Assembly (NCBI GenBank): GCA_964458485.1
Contig: CAYWJA010000013.1
Coordinates: 1 to 40,866, forward strand
Source: CAYWJA01 sp964458485
Lineage (GTDB): Bacteria > Patescibacteriota > Gracilibacteria > UM-FILTER-43-11
DNA: 40,866 nucleotides
Direction: 5' to 3'
The translations under genes and the position numbers were made by a program. Under the pieces are notes generated by a model. It was not told the origin of the DNA, did no database searches, and saw only the letters and a list, made by a program, of their open reading frames with translations. Of the stretch, positions 13,385 through 22,081 are shown piece after piece (the first letter of the stretch is position 1; each line of letters opens with the position of its first letter).

Positions 13385-16300
13385 TTAAGATTTGTCAAAT
13401 ATAAACCTTGTAACATATATATACCCTATAATTCCTAACTCCAATAATATAGTCAGCATCATAATATATTTAATAGGCATTTTTATCTTATTAATAACCT
13501 TTTCATCCTCAATTTCTTTTTGAGTATCCTCGACTTGTTTTATACCTATTAATTCTTTGCTACCCCCTGTCGCATGAATATCAAGCGCTACTTCTGATTT
13601 AAAATCCAGTATTTGTTTTGCCATACTGATGTCCACCTTACTATTTGCATAAGAGACAGGAGTTATTTTTTTATCTTTCTGCAGATATAAAACCTTTCCT
13701 TCATCATAAACAAAGGCGACTTTACCGTTTAGGGTTTCGTTTTTTAAATCCCATTTGTAGTTTGTTGGTGGGCGGGTTGTTTTTTTCTTACTTATTTTCT
13801 TTTTTTTGGGACGCACATGTGCGTCACCTACATTTTTTACCCAATTTCCACCATCGTGCGTAAACACTTCACCTTTATGCGTTTTGTTGTAACAAACAGT
13901 ATCTACTATATCACCTTTGGGATTTATCAGATTCGCACAATCATTTATATTATTTAGGGCAAGTTTGGTTTCACTTTTAAAAAATGTACGGATAGCACCT
14001 TGCTCCACACCTCCGCCTTTTATTTTGAATATTTTTGAACCTTTTCCAGTTTGATCATCCAATTGCCATCCATTAAAACATACGGTTTTGCCAGAAATAT
14101 TCGTTATTTTGATGTATTCTTCATCATTTTTATCCGGATTTGGGCGAATTGAGTGAATTTTGAGGCCAGTGGTGGGGCATTGTATGCTTTGGGGACGGAC
14201 ATGTCCGTCCCCTACATGTAATACGGTATTTTTTTCACTATTTTCTATATTTACTGGATTTACTTGTAATTCATCACTTACTGTATCGATTTTTGGGGTG
14301 ATTTCGTCGTTTTCAGTGGGTGTGTTAGGGGGTAAAATGTTAATATCATCATTCTGGGGATGCAGATCTGCATCCCCAACAATATTATTTGATATTATTG
14401 CCGTATTGGTTGGTGTAACGGTTGTTTCCCACACCCCCAATCTCTTCTCCATCGCATCGGTTTCATAGTTTGAAAAGTTTAACTGATATTTGAATGGGAA
14501 TTTTGTGTATGCATATCCATATCCATTCCTAACAATTTCCGCATTTACAAATTGGTCTTCCAAATATACATACGCAAGTAAGCGATTATATGTATCTATT
14601 TTTACATTATCAAAATTCAACACAACAGTTTTACCCTTAAGAAGTCTGTCTAAATAATTACTAGCTTTTATACCAAGTAATTCAGTTTTTCTTACAGGAT
14701 GAACAGTTTCTGGGGTATCAATTCCTATCAGCCTAATATCAAATTCTTCATCATTAACAGATGCAACAATCGTGTCACCATCAATTACTCTTTTAACTTT
14801 TGTGGCAATTCCGTCTTTAAAAAAATCCGACTTGTAAATTTTTTTACCACTTTCTGCATTAGCCCAATCAATTTGATCAATTAAGTTGCCGGCAGGGTCA
14901 ATAAGTTTCAATTCGTCGGATGTATTTGTTAGGGTTAAGTCTACTTTTGCCGGGTTGAGAGTTAGCTTTTCATCAGATTTTATTTCAAATCCTTTTATAG
15001 AAAATTGTCTATCGCCTTTATTTTTTATTTTCCAATTATCTAGTTTAATTATTTCATTTAAATTATTTCTGAATGTTATTTTTTCGTTTCCAGTATCAGA
15101 TCCATCCGGATTTGCAATGACATTTAAAAATTCAATATCTTTAGCTTTATATGATTTAGGAGGAGGGGGGAATTGGTTCTTTTTGTTTTGAGTTGCTATA
15201 TTTGTCCATCCAAATTCACCATTTTCTTTTTTTGAATAAGAATAACTTTCTTTTGCGCCTTTGTAATTGACAATCTCTTTAACAGTTTTATCCGGCGCTA
15301 GTAATCTAACCTGATCATCAGTGTTTTTTAAAGAAAGATTTAAATCTGGTGCAGAAAAAACCATATATTTATTCGACTCCAAAATAGTTTTTTCTTTAAT
15401 CTGATATGGGCTGCTTGCGCCATCTGCGTCATCCAAATACCATCCACTCAAATTGATCGGTGACTCTGTGTTGTTAAATATTTCTACCCACTCACCTTCT
15501 GTGTCAGTACCCTTCGGGTTGGGCATGATTTCGTTTATCAGTTTGTAGGTGGGGTATTCCTTTTTTTCGGTTGCTGTGGTTACGTCGGTTTTGTCGGTTT
15601 TTTCAGCAGGTTCGTATGTGGGTTTATTTTTTACATCATCATTCTGGGGACGGACTTGTCCGTCCCCTACATTCTTTGTGACATCATTTGTTTCGGCTGG
15701 TGTGGTTGTATCTGTTTTTTTCGTGGTTTCTGTTGTTGGTTTTGTATCCTTTGGCTCATCACTGGACAAGGCATGCCTTGTCCCTACAACATTTTTTTCA
15801 TCATTTATTTCGGTTGATGTGGTTGTATCGGTTTTTTCGTTGTCGGGTTTGTTTTTTGTATCATCATTCTGGGGACGGACTTGTCCGTCCCCTACATTCT
15901 TTGTGACATCATTTGTTTCGGTTGTGGTTGTCGTATTGGTTTGTGTGGTTGTGTCGGTTTTGCTCGTGGCTTCGGCTGTTTCGTCGTGACTTTCGGCTTC
16001 GCTCAATTCACTTTCGCTGACTACATCATCTACTACTTCCGTTTCTATGGGTGTTGCGGTTGTATCGGTTGTTTCAGTTTTATCCCCAATAGGATCCCCA
16101 ATAGGACTCCCAATAGGATCCCCAATCGGATCACCCACCGGATCCCCAATAGGACTCCCCGGTGTTGCGAATGTTTTTTTTAAATCCTTCTTCAAGTTGA
16201 CCTGCTTGGTTGCGCGTGACCAACTTGTGGATAAACTTCCGTCTGATGTTGGGGATTCGCGTTCATACGATTTAAACTCATCCGATTTATTATGTGTAAA

Positions 16301-16744
16301 TATAGCTTTGTCACCAAGTTCTCCGCTTGGGTCTTTTAGCTCAATTTCAATTGATGCTTTCGGAAAAGCAAGAGATGATTTTTGCATATCCGGTTTTACA
16401 TCTAATGCGGATGACCTGCTGTTGCTGTAATAAGAAAGTAAAAAATAGCCATCCGGTTTAATTGTCAGATCAGGCTTATTTACAATGGCAACCCACCTGC
16501 CGCTTTTTGTTATACCTCGTATTTTCCAATCTTCCAGCTTCACATCTGTTTTTGTTGGATTATAGAATTCTATCCAATTGTCTTTTTCCGGATTTATTTC
16601 TGAACCAATCATCACTTCGTTAATTATTATCCGATTCTCGATTTCAGATTTTGATTTTATACTTAAAACCTCCTCCGCAGATAACGCCGCCATGGGCATC
16701 AGAATTATAGAGATTATTAAAATCCCGCATAAATATTTTTTCAT
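13385..16744 (-). CDS. Surface protein with lamin-tail domains and a thermonuclease domain
   Basis: 1119 residues. Signal peptide (MKKYLCGILIISIILMPMAA), then a lamin-tail domain (about 38-150), a SPIGDPVGD repeat linker (about 195-222) and a Thr/Asp/Glu-rich disordered region (223-400). Two more lamin-tail domains (about 401-518 and 531-638; VEIFNNTESPINLSGWYLDD) precede a staphylococcal-nuclease-like domain (about 640-772; VIDGDTIVA, RLIGIDTPE, DTYNRLLAYVYLED). A fourth lamin-tail domain (about 860-958) leads to a C-terminal membrane anchor (about 1090-1112) with few residues after it. Predicted role: membrane-held extracellular nuclease, possibly feeding nucleotide salvage or DNA uptake. 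Six REP-type palindromes lie in frame within linkers and are read as VGDGQVRPQND-like peptides. Confidence 0.85.
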   Translation of the reverse strand: MKKYLCGILIISIILMPMAALSAEEVLSIKSKSEIENRIIINEVMIGSEINPEKDNWIEFYNPTKTDVKLEDWKIRGITKSGRWVAIVNKPDLTIKPDGYFLLSYYSNSRSSALDVKPDMQKSSLAFPKASIEIELKDPSGELGDKAIFTHNKSDEFKSYERESPTSDGSLSTSWSRATKQVNLKKDLKKTFATPGSPIGDPVGDPIGDPIGSPIGDPIGDKTETTDTTATPIETEVVDDVVSESELSEAESHDETAEATSKTDTTTQTNTTTTTETNDVTKNVGDGQVRPQNDDTKNKPDNEKTDTTTSTEINDEKNVVGTRHALSSDEPKDTKPTTETTKKTDTTTPAETNDVTKNVGDGQVRPQNDDVKNKPTYEPAEKTDKTDVTTATEKKEYPTYKLINEIMPNPKGTDTEGEWVEIFNNTESPINLSGWYLDDADGASSPYQIKEKTILESNKYMVFSAPDLNLSLKNTDDQVRLLAPDKTVKEIVNYKGAKESYSYSKKENGEFGWTNIATQNKKNQFPPPPKSYKAKDIEFLNVIANPDGSDTGNEKITFRNNLNEIIKLDNWKIKNKGDRQFSIKGFEIKSDEKLTLNPAKVDLTLTNTSDELKLIDPAGNLIDQIDWANAESGKKIYKSDFFKDGIATKVKRVIDGDTIVASVNDEEFDIRLIGIDTPETVHPVRKTELLGIKASNYLDRLLKGKTVVLNFDNVKIDTYNRLLAYVYLEDQFVNAEIVRNGYGYAYTKFPFKYQLNFSNYETDAMEKRLGVWETTVTPTNTAIISNNIVGDADLHPQNDDINILPPNTPTENDEITPKIDTVSDELQVNPVNIENSEKNTVLHVGDGHVRPQSIQCPTTGLKIHSIRPNPDKNDEEYIKITNISGKTVCFNGWQLDDQTGKGSKIFKIKGGGVEQGAIRTFFKSETKLALNNINDCANLINPKGDIVDTVCYNKTHKGEVFTHDGGNWVKNVGDAHVRPKKKKISKKKTTRPPTNYKWDLKNETLNGKVAFVYDEGKVLYLQKDKKITPVSYANSKVDISMAKQILDFKSEVALDIHATGGSKELIGIKQVEDTQKEIEDEKVINKIKMPIKYIMMLTILLELGIIGYIYVTRFIFDKS
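13810..13831 (-). repeat. In-frame REP palindrome, lamin-tail gene copy near residue 975
   Basis: GACGCACATGTGCGTC, a perfect 16-base palindrome, next to a GTAG-bearing end on the coding strand (GTAGGTGACG). Read as VGDAHVRP. Confidence 0.7.
14191..14215 (-). repeat. In-frame REP palindrome, lamin-tail gene copy near residue 848
   Basis: A 22-base perfect palindrome with outer GGGGACGGAC and centre ATGT, joined to GTAG on the coding strand. Read as VGDGHVRPQ. Confidence 0.75.
14356..14377 (-). repeat. In-frame REP palindrome just after the nuclease domain
   Basis: A 22-base perfect palindrome with GGGGATGCAGA half-site. The signature end is GTTG instead of GTAG. The tail is AGAATGATGAT. Read as VGDADLHPQNDD. 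Confidence 0.7.
15646..15670 (-). repeat. In-frame REP palindrome, lamin-tail gene copy near residue 362
   Basis: Near-perfect palindrome (GGGGACGGAC half-site, TT centre) with GTAG at one end and AGAATGATGAT at the other. Read as VGDGQVRPQNDD. Sequence matches 15871-15895 exactly over the palindrome. Confidence 0.75.
15764..15787 (-). repeat. In-frame palindrome of a second sequence type
   Basis: GGACAAGGCATGCCTTGTCC, perfect over 20 bases, joined to GTAG. The tail is AGTGATGAG. Read as VGTRHALSSDE. It has the same architecture as its neighbours with a different stem. Confidence 0.7.
15871..15895 (-). repeat. In-frame REP palindrome, lamin-tail gene copy near residue 287
   Basis: Same stem, GTAG end and AGAATGATGAT tail as 15646-15670, and again read as VGDGQVRPQNDD. 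Confidence 0.75.
16083..16162 (-). repeat. In-gene tandem repeat encoding SPIGDPIGD
   Basis: About six imperfect 12-base units (GGATCCCCAATA/GGACTCCCAATA on the plus strand) encode a Gly/Pro/Asp linker after the first lamin-tail domain. Probably variable in copy number. Confidence 0.75.
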
Positions 16745-16793
16745 AATAATGTTCGAGAGGCATTATTAATAAATTATGTTGGGAAGACTAATT

Positions 16794-16900
16794 GATTTCA
16801 GATTTCAGATCTCAGATTCACATTTAGTCCCGACTAAAGTCGGGATTCAAATAAAAAAATGTGGAATCGAATCTGAAATCTGAGATCTGAAATCTGAAAT
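16794..16900. repeat. Intergenic palindrome of the TCAGAT family with a REP-like centre
   Basis: Left arm GATTTCAGATTTCAGATCTC, right arm GAATCTGAAATCTGAGATCT. Here the centre is not TAATTAATTA but a small palindrome, TAGTCCCGACTAAAGTCGGG. Upstream of the lamin-tail gene. Confidence 0.65.
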
Positions 16901-16960
16901 AATAAAAGCCCTAGTGCTTTAGTAACGTTTCGTGTCGTTAGGGCAGGCAACTTTAGGGCT
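16901..16960 (-). terminator. Terminator-like structure upstream of the lamin-tail gene
   Basis: On the minus strand AGCCCTA (16960-16954) pairs with TAGGGCT (16913-16907), enclosing a smaller TAACG/CGTTA stem, followed by TTTTATTATTT. With no minus-strand gene just upstream, it may end a short leader RNA or act as an attenuator for the lamin-tail gene. The plus-strand gene at 17251 points away. Confidence 0.4.
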
Positions 16961-17195
16961 TCTTAGTGCTTTGTGATTAAACAAAGGCAATAATATTAGC
17001 ATGTGTTTTTAATCTTGTCAAGGGGAGATTATTTCAAGTTTTAAAATTTAAGCCCAAAATAAAAAAATTGTAATTTGGTATTTGGAGTTTATTTAGAATT
17101 TAGATATTAGGATTTAGGATTTAGGATTTAAAAATATCAGTATTAGGCATTACATAACCAAAACTAAAACATCAGGCATTTTAGGTTTAAACCCC

Positions 17196-17224
17196 TTGCT
17201 TTTCCCTCTGAAATACTGTATAAT
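17196..17224 (+). promoter_or_regulatory. Sigma-70 promoter
   Basis: TTGCTT (17196-17201), exactly 17 bases, TATAAT (17219-17224), 26 bases before the start codon at 17251. The bases before it (about 17040-17180) are AT-rich with short GGATTTAGGATTTA repeats. Confidence 0.65.
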
Positions 17225-17250
17225 GATTAGATACATAAATAATCAACTAT

Positions 17251-17535
17251 ATGCCTTCAAAATCTCGTAAAATAACGGCTGGTCAACTTGGAGATCTTTT
17301 GCAGATGGAATGGGAAAAAGGTAATATTTGCAATGAAGTACGCAGTCTTATTCAGGATGGTATTTTACCCGTTAAGTATTTAAAAGATCAGTTACAATGG
17401 ACTGTTGAGCGAGACGGTGATGGCCTTAGATTGATTTATGATACAGTCGATGTTCCAGTAGAAAATGATGATGCATCAAATAGCGTGGGGTATAAGCCGA
17501 TTGATAATAGGGATAGATTTAAGGATGCTGCTTAA
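17251..17535 (+). CDS. Small soluble hypothetical protein
   Basis: 94 residues, not recognised. A basic N-terminus (MPSKSRKITAGQLGDLLQ) leads into a helical part, then RDGDGLRLIYDTVDVPVEND, which reads like a small beta hairpin; the tail is acidic then basic. No signal or membrane segment. It has its own good promoter and no Shine-Dalgarno. It is a single-gene unit flanked by spacer palindromes, as are most small genes here. The promoter makes it more likely to be real than its size alone would suggest. Confidence 0.6.
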   Translation: MPSKSRKITAGQLGDLLQMEWEKGNICNEVRSLIQDGILPVKYLKDQLQWTVERDGDGLRLIYDTVDVPVENDDASNSVGYKPIDNRDRFKDAA

Positions 17536-17537
17536 AT

Positions 17538-17730
17538 TGTTTCGCATTTCGCATTTCTGATTTCGTCCCGATTTCATCGGGATTATTTGCCAATCAGCAT
17601 TTTGCATTTACTAACTAATTAGACAGTACAAATACTGATTAACAGATATTGATTAATTAATTATCAGTAAAATGCCAAATACGGAATGTGACTTTTGAAT
17701 GCGAAATCAGAAATGCGAAATGCGAAATGA
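17538..17730. repeat. Intergenic palindrome with TTTCGCATTTCTGA arms
   Basis: Left arm TTTCGCATTTCGCATTTCTG, right arm CAGAAATGCGAAATGCGAAA, an inner inverted pair GCATTTTGCATTTACT / CAGTAAAATGCC, and a centre rich in TAATTAATTA. A small REP-like CCCGATTTCATCGGG is nested at 17570-17584. Same family as 31340-31471 and 36309-36450. Confidence 0.7.
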
Positions 17731-17732
17731 AA

Positions 17733-18767
17733 CTATGATTTCCTCAACCCTTTCTTTTTCAGCCTAGCAATCAAATTACTTTCCAGCCTACCTGCTTTGT
17801 ACATATGAAATATCATCATTAGACCAATGGCTATAATAGGAACTGTCAGGAAGCCTAGGTTGAATTCAAATAGAATGTTCATAACAGCATGGAAGATTGT
17901 TGCGAAAAAGGTGCCTTCAATCATTTTTTCTTCACGGTAAACAGTTGAGTGTTTTAGGCTTAGTATCTTTGGAAGCCATTTACTTTTATATGTTTTATCG
18001 CTGCCTTCATCTAGCTTAGTGATTGGTTTGGCGAAATGAGCAAGTCCGTAATAATAACCGAATATACCAGATGCCACCAGGTGTATAGGCAGGCTAATTA
18101 ATGCCCTGTAAAAGATTATATTTACGTCTCCAATAAAAAGGCTATATATAAGTGTCTCAATAAATGCAAAAGCAAGCCCGACCATAATACTTAATGTAAT
18201 AGCATCATCAATATCCTTTATTTTTTTATCATCTGTTATACGCACCATTAAGTGTTTTACATATTCTTCTATAATTGCCAAGAATAAAATACCCCCCAAT
18301 GCTGCACTTAACATTGGCATTGAAAAGAAAGACTTAGTTAGAGTTTGCAAATAAATAACTATACCCAAAAGCATACTAACCATCGTAAAACATAATGGCT
18401 CATCTTTTATTGCGTTTTTAAAATTGATTAATACTGTATGGCTGAAGAAATTTAATGCAACTGAAACAATTCCGCTTAATATATATAAGAGCAATGAAAG
18501 CCCCACTAAATTTAATGTAAATACACCTATACCCAGTAATAATGGAGAGTCTAATATTGGTCTAAATATTGCATGTTCCGCAAGCATTGGCAGAAAACTT
18601 TTATATATAAATTTATATGCAAATACCGGTACCATTGCAAAAAATCCGAATATGAAACTTTGTACAATCACCTTGAAAGGTTGCGGATGATAGTCATTTT
18701 TGTAGAATATGTATCCCCAAACTAGAGTTGTAATTACCAATAATGTGACATACAATGCAGTTAGCAT
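17733..18767 (-). CDS. PrsW-like intramembrane metalloprotease
   Basis: 344 residues with about eight to nine membrane segments. PrsW-type proteases cut membrane proteins such as anti-sigma factors within the bilayer. The motifs are in order: IIEEYVKHL (EExxK, near residue 166), AFAFIETLIYS, LPIHLVASGIFGYYYG and FHAVMNIL, which together supply Glu and His ligands for the metal. The C-terminus is basic. It is divergent from murA with a 148-base AT-rich gap. Substrate unknown. Confident in family, not in target. Confidence 0.82.
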   Translation of the reverse strand: MLTALYVTLLVITTLVWGYIFYKNDYHPQPFKVIVQSFIFGFFAMVPVFAYKFIYKSFLPMLAEHAIFRPILDSPLLLGIGVFTLNLVGLSLLLYILSGIVSVALNFFSHTVLINFKNAIKDEPLCFTMVSMLLGIVIYLQTLTKSFFSMPMLSAALGGILFLAIIEEYVKHLMVRITDDKKIKDIDDAITLSIMVGLAFAFIETLIYSLFIGDVNIIFYRALISLPIHLVASGIFGYYYGLAHFAKPITKLDEGSDKTYKSKWLPKILSLKHSTVYREEKMIEGTFFATIFHAVMNILFEFNLGFLTVPIIAIGLMMIFHMYKAGRLESNLIARLKKKGLRKS

Positions 18768-18915
18768 AATTACTAATTTTTAATTTTTATTTTTAATTTA
18801 TATTTTGTAAACTAAATATATTCTTTATTATTATATTATAACATATTTTTATTAAAAAAACAATACTATTACTCAATAATAAATAAAAATTATAAACTAA
18901 AAAATAAAAACTATT

Positions 18916-20172
18916 ATGAGTAATCGTTTAATAATCACAGGCGGGCGTAAACTACAGGGTCAGATTCGCGTAAGTGGGTCAAAAAACGCTGCACTACCTA
19001 TTATCGCGGCATCCTTATTAACAGATGAGCCAGTAGTCCTACACAATGTTCCGGACATTGCTGATATTTACACCATGCAGCATATTTTACATTTTATTGG
19101 TGTGAAGACTGAATTTTCTGGTAATACACTTAAAATTAATGCAAAAGGGGTGGCAAATGTAGAAATTGAACATGAATTGGTTAGTAAATTACGTGGATCC
19201 AGCTTATTTTTAGCACCTTTGCTTGCGCGTAATGGCGAAGTACGATTGGCTTATCCTGGAGGATGTGTGCTCGGAAAGCGCCCAATGGATGCTCATCTGC
19301 ATGCACTAGAGTCACTTGGGGCTAAGGTTAAGCACGGCAATGATATTTTACATCTTGTATGCGATAAATTAGTCGGCTCGGCATTTACAATGACAGAGGC
19401 AAGTGTAACTGCTACGGAAAATGCAATAACTGCTGCGGTACTTGCAGAAGGAAAAACTGTAATTCGCCTTGCTGCATCTGAGCCGCATGTGCAGGATTTA
19501 TGTGAATTTTTGGTTTCAATGGGTGCTAAAATTACTGGCATCGGCACTCATAAGCTCAAGATTCAGGGAGTTACAAAACTACATGCTACAGAATACCGTA
19601 TAACACCGGATTATCTGGAGGCAGGCACACTTGTTCTTGCAGCTGCAATAACACACGGCACTGTTGATATTTTAGATGTTAATCCAAATCATCTAGATAT
19701 TTTTTGGCAGAAATTACGTGAAGTTGGTGTTCATTTTGAACTTGGCGAAGATATGGTGCGTGTTTTACCGTCGAATGGCCTAAAAGCTATTAGATTAAAA
19801 ACCGCTATTTTTCCAAGTTTTCCAACAGATCTTCAGGCTCCATTTGCTACACTTTTAACTCAAGCCGAAGGTAAAAGTTTTATATTTGAAACTTTATTTG
19901 ATGGTCGCTTGCAATATCTTTATGAGCTTGAAAAGATGGGCCTTAAGCCAAAAGTTCTCAATCCTTATCAAGCAGAAATAGAAGGTCCTGTTAAGCTAAA
20001 AGGCGCATCTGTAAATAGTTGTGACATTCGCGCTGGCGCCGGTATGATACTTGCTGCCTTAGCCGCTGAAGGAGAGACTGAAATCAGCAATATTTATTAC
20101 ATCGATCGCGGTTATGAAAGGTTGGATGAGAAGTTAAATAGTTTAGGGGCAAAAATTGAGAGGGTTAAGTAG
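18916..20172 (+). CDS. murA: UDP-N-acetylglucosamine 1-carboxyvinyltransferase
   Basis: 418 residues, full length. It transfers enolpyruvate from PEP to UDP-GlcNAc, the first committed step of peptidoglycan synthesis, in the cytosol. It opens with RLIITGGRKLQGQIRVSGSK and carries the catalytic-loop cysteine in YPGGCVLGKRPMDAHL (near residue 118), so the enzyme should be of the fosfomycin-sensitive Cys type. FPSFPTDLQAPFATLLTQAEG and DIRAGAGMILAALAAEGETE are further family marks. A leader of A/T-rich repeats precedes the ATG; no Shine-Dalgarno. It is followed by a 175-bp palindromic element. Confidence 0.97.
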   Translation: MSNRLIITGGRKLQGQIRVSGSKNAALPIIAASLLTDEPVVLHNVPDIADIYTMQHILHFIGVKTEFSGNTLKINAKGVANVEIEHELVSKLRGSSLFLAPLLARNGEVRLAYPGGCVLGKRPMDAHLHALESLGAKVKHGNDILHLVCDKLVGSAFTMTEASVTATENAITAAVLAEGKTVIRLAASEPHVQDLCEFLVSMGAKITGIGTHKLKIQGVTKLHATEYRITPDYLEAGTLVLAAAITHGTVDILDVNPNHLDIFWQKLREVGVHFELGEDMVRVLPSNGLKAIRLKTAIFPSFPTDLQAPFATLLTQAEGKSFIFETLFDGRLQYLYELEKMGLKPKVLNPYQAEIEGPVKLKGASVNSCDIRAGAGMILAALAAEGETEISNIYYIDRGYERLDEKLNSLGAKIERVK

Positions 20173-20196
20173 TTACAAGATGTTAGAACCCCCTTT

Positions 20197-20371
20197 GTCA
20201 TCCCGACTTGTCGGGATCCATACATTAGATTAATGATTATATTACTAATTTACTCATTATCTTATTTGCTGATATTGCGATTATTATTCGCATATTCAGA
20301 TTATCTGATTATTAGCAAAGAAGTTATAAAGTAATTCATTATTTACATGGATCCCGACAAGTCGGGATGAC
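20197..20371. repeat. MITE-like element with 25-bp perfect inverted ends
   Basis: Positions 20197-20221 (GTCATCCCGACTTGTCGGGA, then TCCAT) are exactly inverted at 20347-20371. Each end is itself a hairpin (CCCGACTTGTCGGG). The interior is AT-rich with a small inverted core near 20270-20320. The ends resemble the centre of 871-1111 and the ends of 32649-32842. Confidence 0.75.
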
Positions 20372-20407
20372 AAAACAGTGTTAAATACAAAATAATTTAC
20401 AAATTTC

Positions 20408-20436
20408 TTTACTTTTTATCTTTTTTATGGTATAAT
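20408..20436 (+). promoter_or_regulatory. Promoter for the calpain-FHA gene
   Basis: TTTACT (20408-20413), 17 bases, TATAAT (20431-20436), 32 bases before the start codon. Confidence 0.5.
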
Positions 20437-20468
20437 AAAAAGATAATATAATAATTAAATTATTTTTT

Positions 20469-21962
20469 ATGCCTGAAGTTATAGAAGATCATAATTGGCC
20501 ACATAGACCCGATGACATGGGGAATAGAGGAGCTGGTGGTCGGCGTAAATTACTCGGAAGAGTATTAGATTTGGTTGGACTGAGTAAAAATGAAGAATCA
20601 TTAGAGCATCTTTCTCCAGAAGATCAATTTATGCGAGAGCTCTATCCAAATGGAATTGATAGCGAGCTTAGTCAGTCATCAGAAATTGGGGATTGTTATT
20701 TACTTGCAGCATTCAAAAGCCTTAAAGGTAAGCCGGAGCTGATGAGAGCAATCATAACTAAAACAGTTCATAAATTAGCACCCGGTAAGTGGGAAGTTAA
20801 TTTCTTGGGACTTGATATTGAGCCGATTGAAGTCACAGATGAAATAATACAATTTTGGCAAAGTCAACATGAAGGAGTTCGGGCTGCAAAGGGAGATATT
20901 ATTTTAGAGGTTGCGTATGCATCGTTTAGAAGTAGAAAAAAGCGAGGCAGAAAAGGTGTTACCATGGTTAGAGATGAAGATGACAAATTAGCAATTGATG
21001 GGGGGGATACTGCTGAGGCGCTTTCTCATTTAATGGGTCCTCTTGCTGTTACATATTCAATTACTATACCTAAATCCGCTGAAGATAATTCAGTCGTTGC
21101 AGTTGGAGGAGGTGCAAAATCTGTGGACTTTTTTAATAATGAATTTGACCCGGATGGATATATAGTGGCAGCTGGTACACCCAATGCACCTGATGGAGAT
21201 AAATCGCATAGGACTGTCGAAGGAGTTAGGATCTACAACAATCATGTCCATTCTGTTGTGGGCTATGACAAGGCAACTAAGATGGTTGAAATAGCTAATC
21301 CGCATGATACGTCGAAGACATTTAAGCTACCTCTTTATAAGTTTAATGATGTTTTTGGTACGATTAGGTATATAAAGATTAATCCTCTAGCACAATTACT
21401 TTTTTACTTACCAAAAGACGCAAGTCATTCCGATATTGAGCAGGTTATTGATGATATTTTTTTGCAGCATACAGATGTATATGATTTATGTGGAATAAAA
21501 AAAGATCACAAATACCTTATAGATTCTCAATTTGATCAATTTATTTCTTTTTACGATGACAATCCTAGATTGCAAACAATTTTATACAATAAATTACTGC
21601 CGGCATTAGAACAAGAAGGGATAAAATTGACTCCATTTGGCGTACCGGTAGGCGAAGTAAAACATAGAAGTAAAACCTTTAGATACACAGAGCCATTTAG
21701 TATTTATCTTGGAACAACTAAAGCTCACTTAAAAGTTGCCAAATACCAAGGAAGGTTTCATGTAGCCAGCTTTAATGGTAGTACGTGGGAAGGGGTAGGT
21801 ACATTGTCATCAATTGGCAGAACAATAATAGGCCGGGATGGAAGAAGTGGTATACGCATAGACAAAGAAACAGTTTCATCTGAGCATGTTTTTATAAATG
21901 TTAGTGGAAATAAGATTACAGTAATGGATAATAATTCAACCAATGGGACTTATCTTGGGTAG
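20469..21962 (+). CDS. Calpain-like cysteine protease fused to an FHA domain
   Basis: 497 residues. The papain-fold calpain core shows its triad: SSEIGDCYLLAAFKSL (Cys76), NNHVHSVVGYD (His259) and IANPHD (Asn277). The middle LEVAYASFR plus AIDGGDTAEALSHLMG matches the calpain segment between Cys and His. Residues about 300-430 are unassigned. The C-terminus is an FHA phosphothreonine-binding domain: IGRTIIGRDGRSGI, VSSEHVFI and DNNSTNGTYLG (about 443-497). FHA domains recruit phosphorylated partners, so proteolysis may be directed by Ser/Thr kinase signalling. No signal peptide, hence cytosolic unless exported otherwise. It heads an accessory block of orphan genes. Fusion of these two domains is unusual in bacteria. 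Confidence 0.85.
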   Translation: MPEVIEDHNWPHRPDDMGNRGAGGRRKLLGRVLDLVGLSKNEESLEHLSPEDQFMRELYPNGIDSELSQSSEIGDCYLLAAFKSLKGKPELMRAIITKTVHKLAPGKWEVNFLGLDIEPIEVTDEIIQFWQSQHEGVRAAKGDIILEVAYASFRSRKKRGRKGVTMVRDEDDKLAIDGGDTAEALSHLMGPLAVTYSITIPKSAEDNSVVAVGGGAKSVDFFNNEFDPDGYIVAAGTPNAPDGDKSHRTVEGVRIYNNHVHSVVGYDKATKMVEIANPHDTSKTFKLPLYKFNDVFGTIRYIKINPLAQLLFYLPKDASHSDIEQVIDDIFLQHTDVYDLCGIKKDHKYLIDSQFDQFISFYDDNPRLQTILYNKLLPALEQEGIKLTPFGVPVGEVKHRSKTFRYTEPFSIYLGTTKAHLKVAKYQGRFHVASFNGSTWEGVGTLSSIGRTIIGRDGRSGIRIDKETVSSEHVFINVSGNKITVMDNNSTNGTYLG

Positions 21963-22081
21963 GGGTAAATATATTTCAGAATTCAGATTTCTGATTCGAT
22001 TCTTCATTCTAGATTCTGGAATTTTCCATTTGCTACCATTAGCCACTTGATATATGATAATGTCTTATTTTTAATGTAATA

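Noticed and set aside
15549..16430. Plus-strand frames of 100-146 residues inside the lamin-tail gene
   Set aside because: They are antisense readings of the low-complexity Thr/Asp linker and repeat region, with Val/Ser/Phe monotony.
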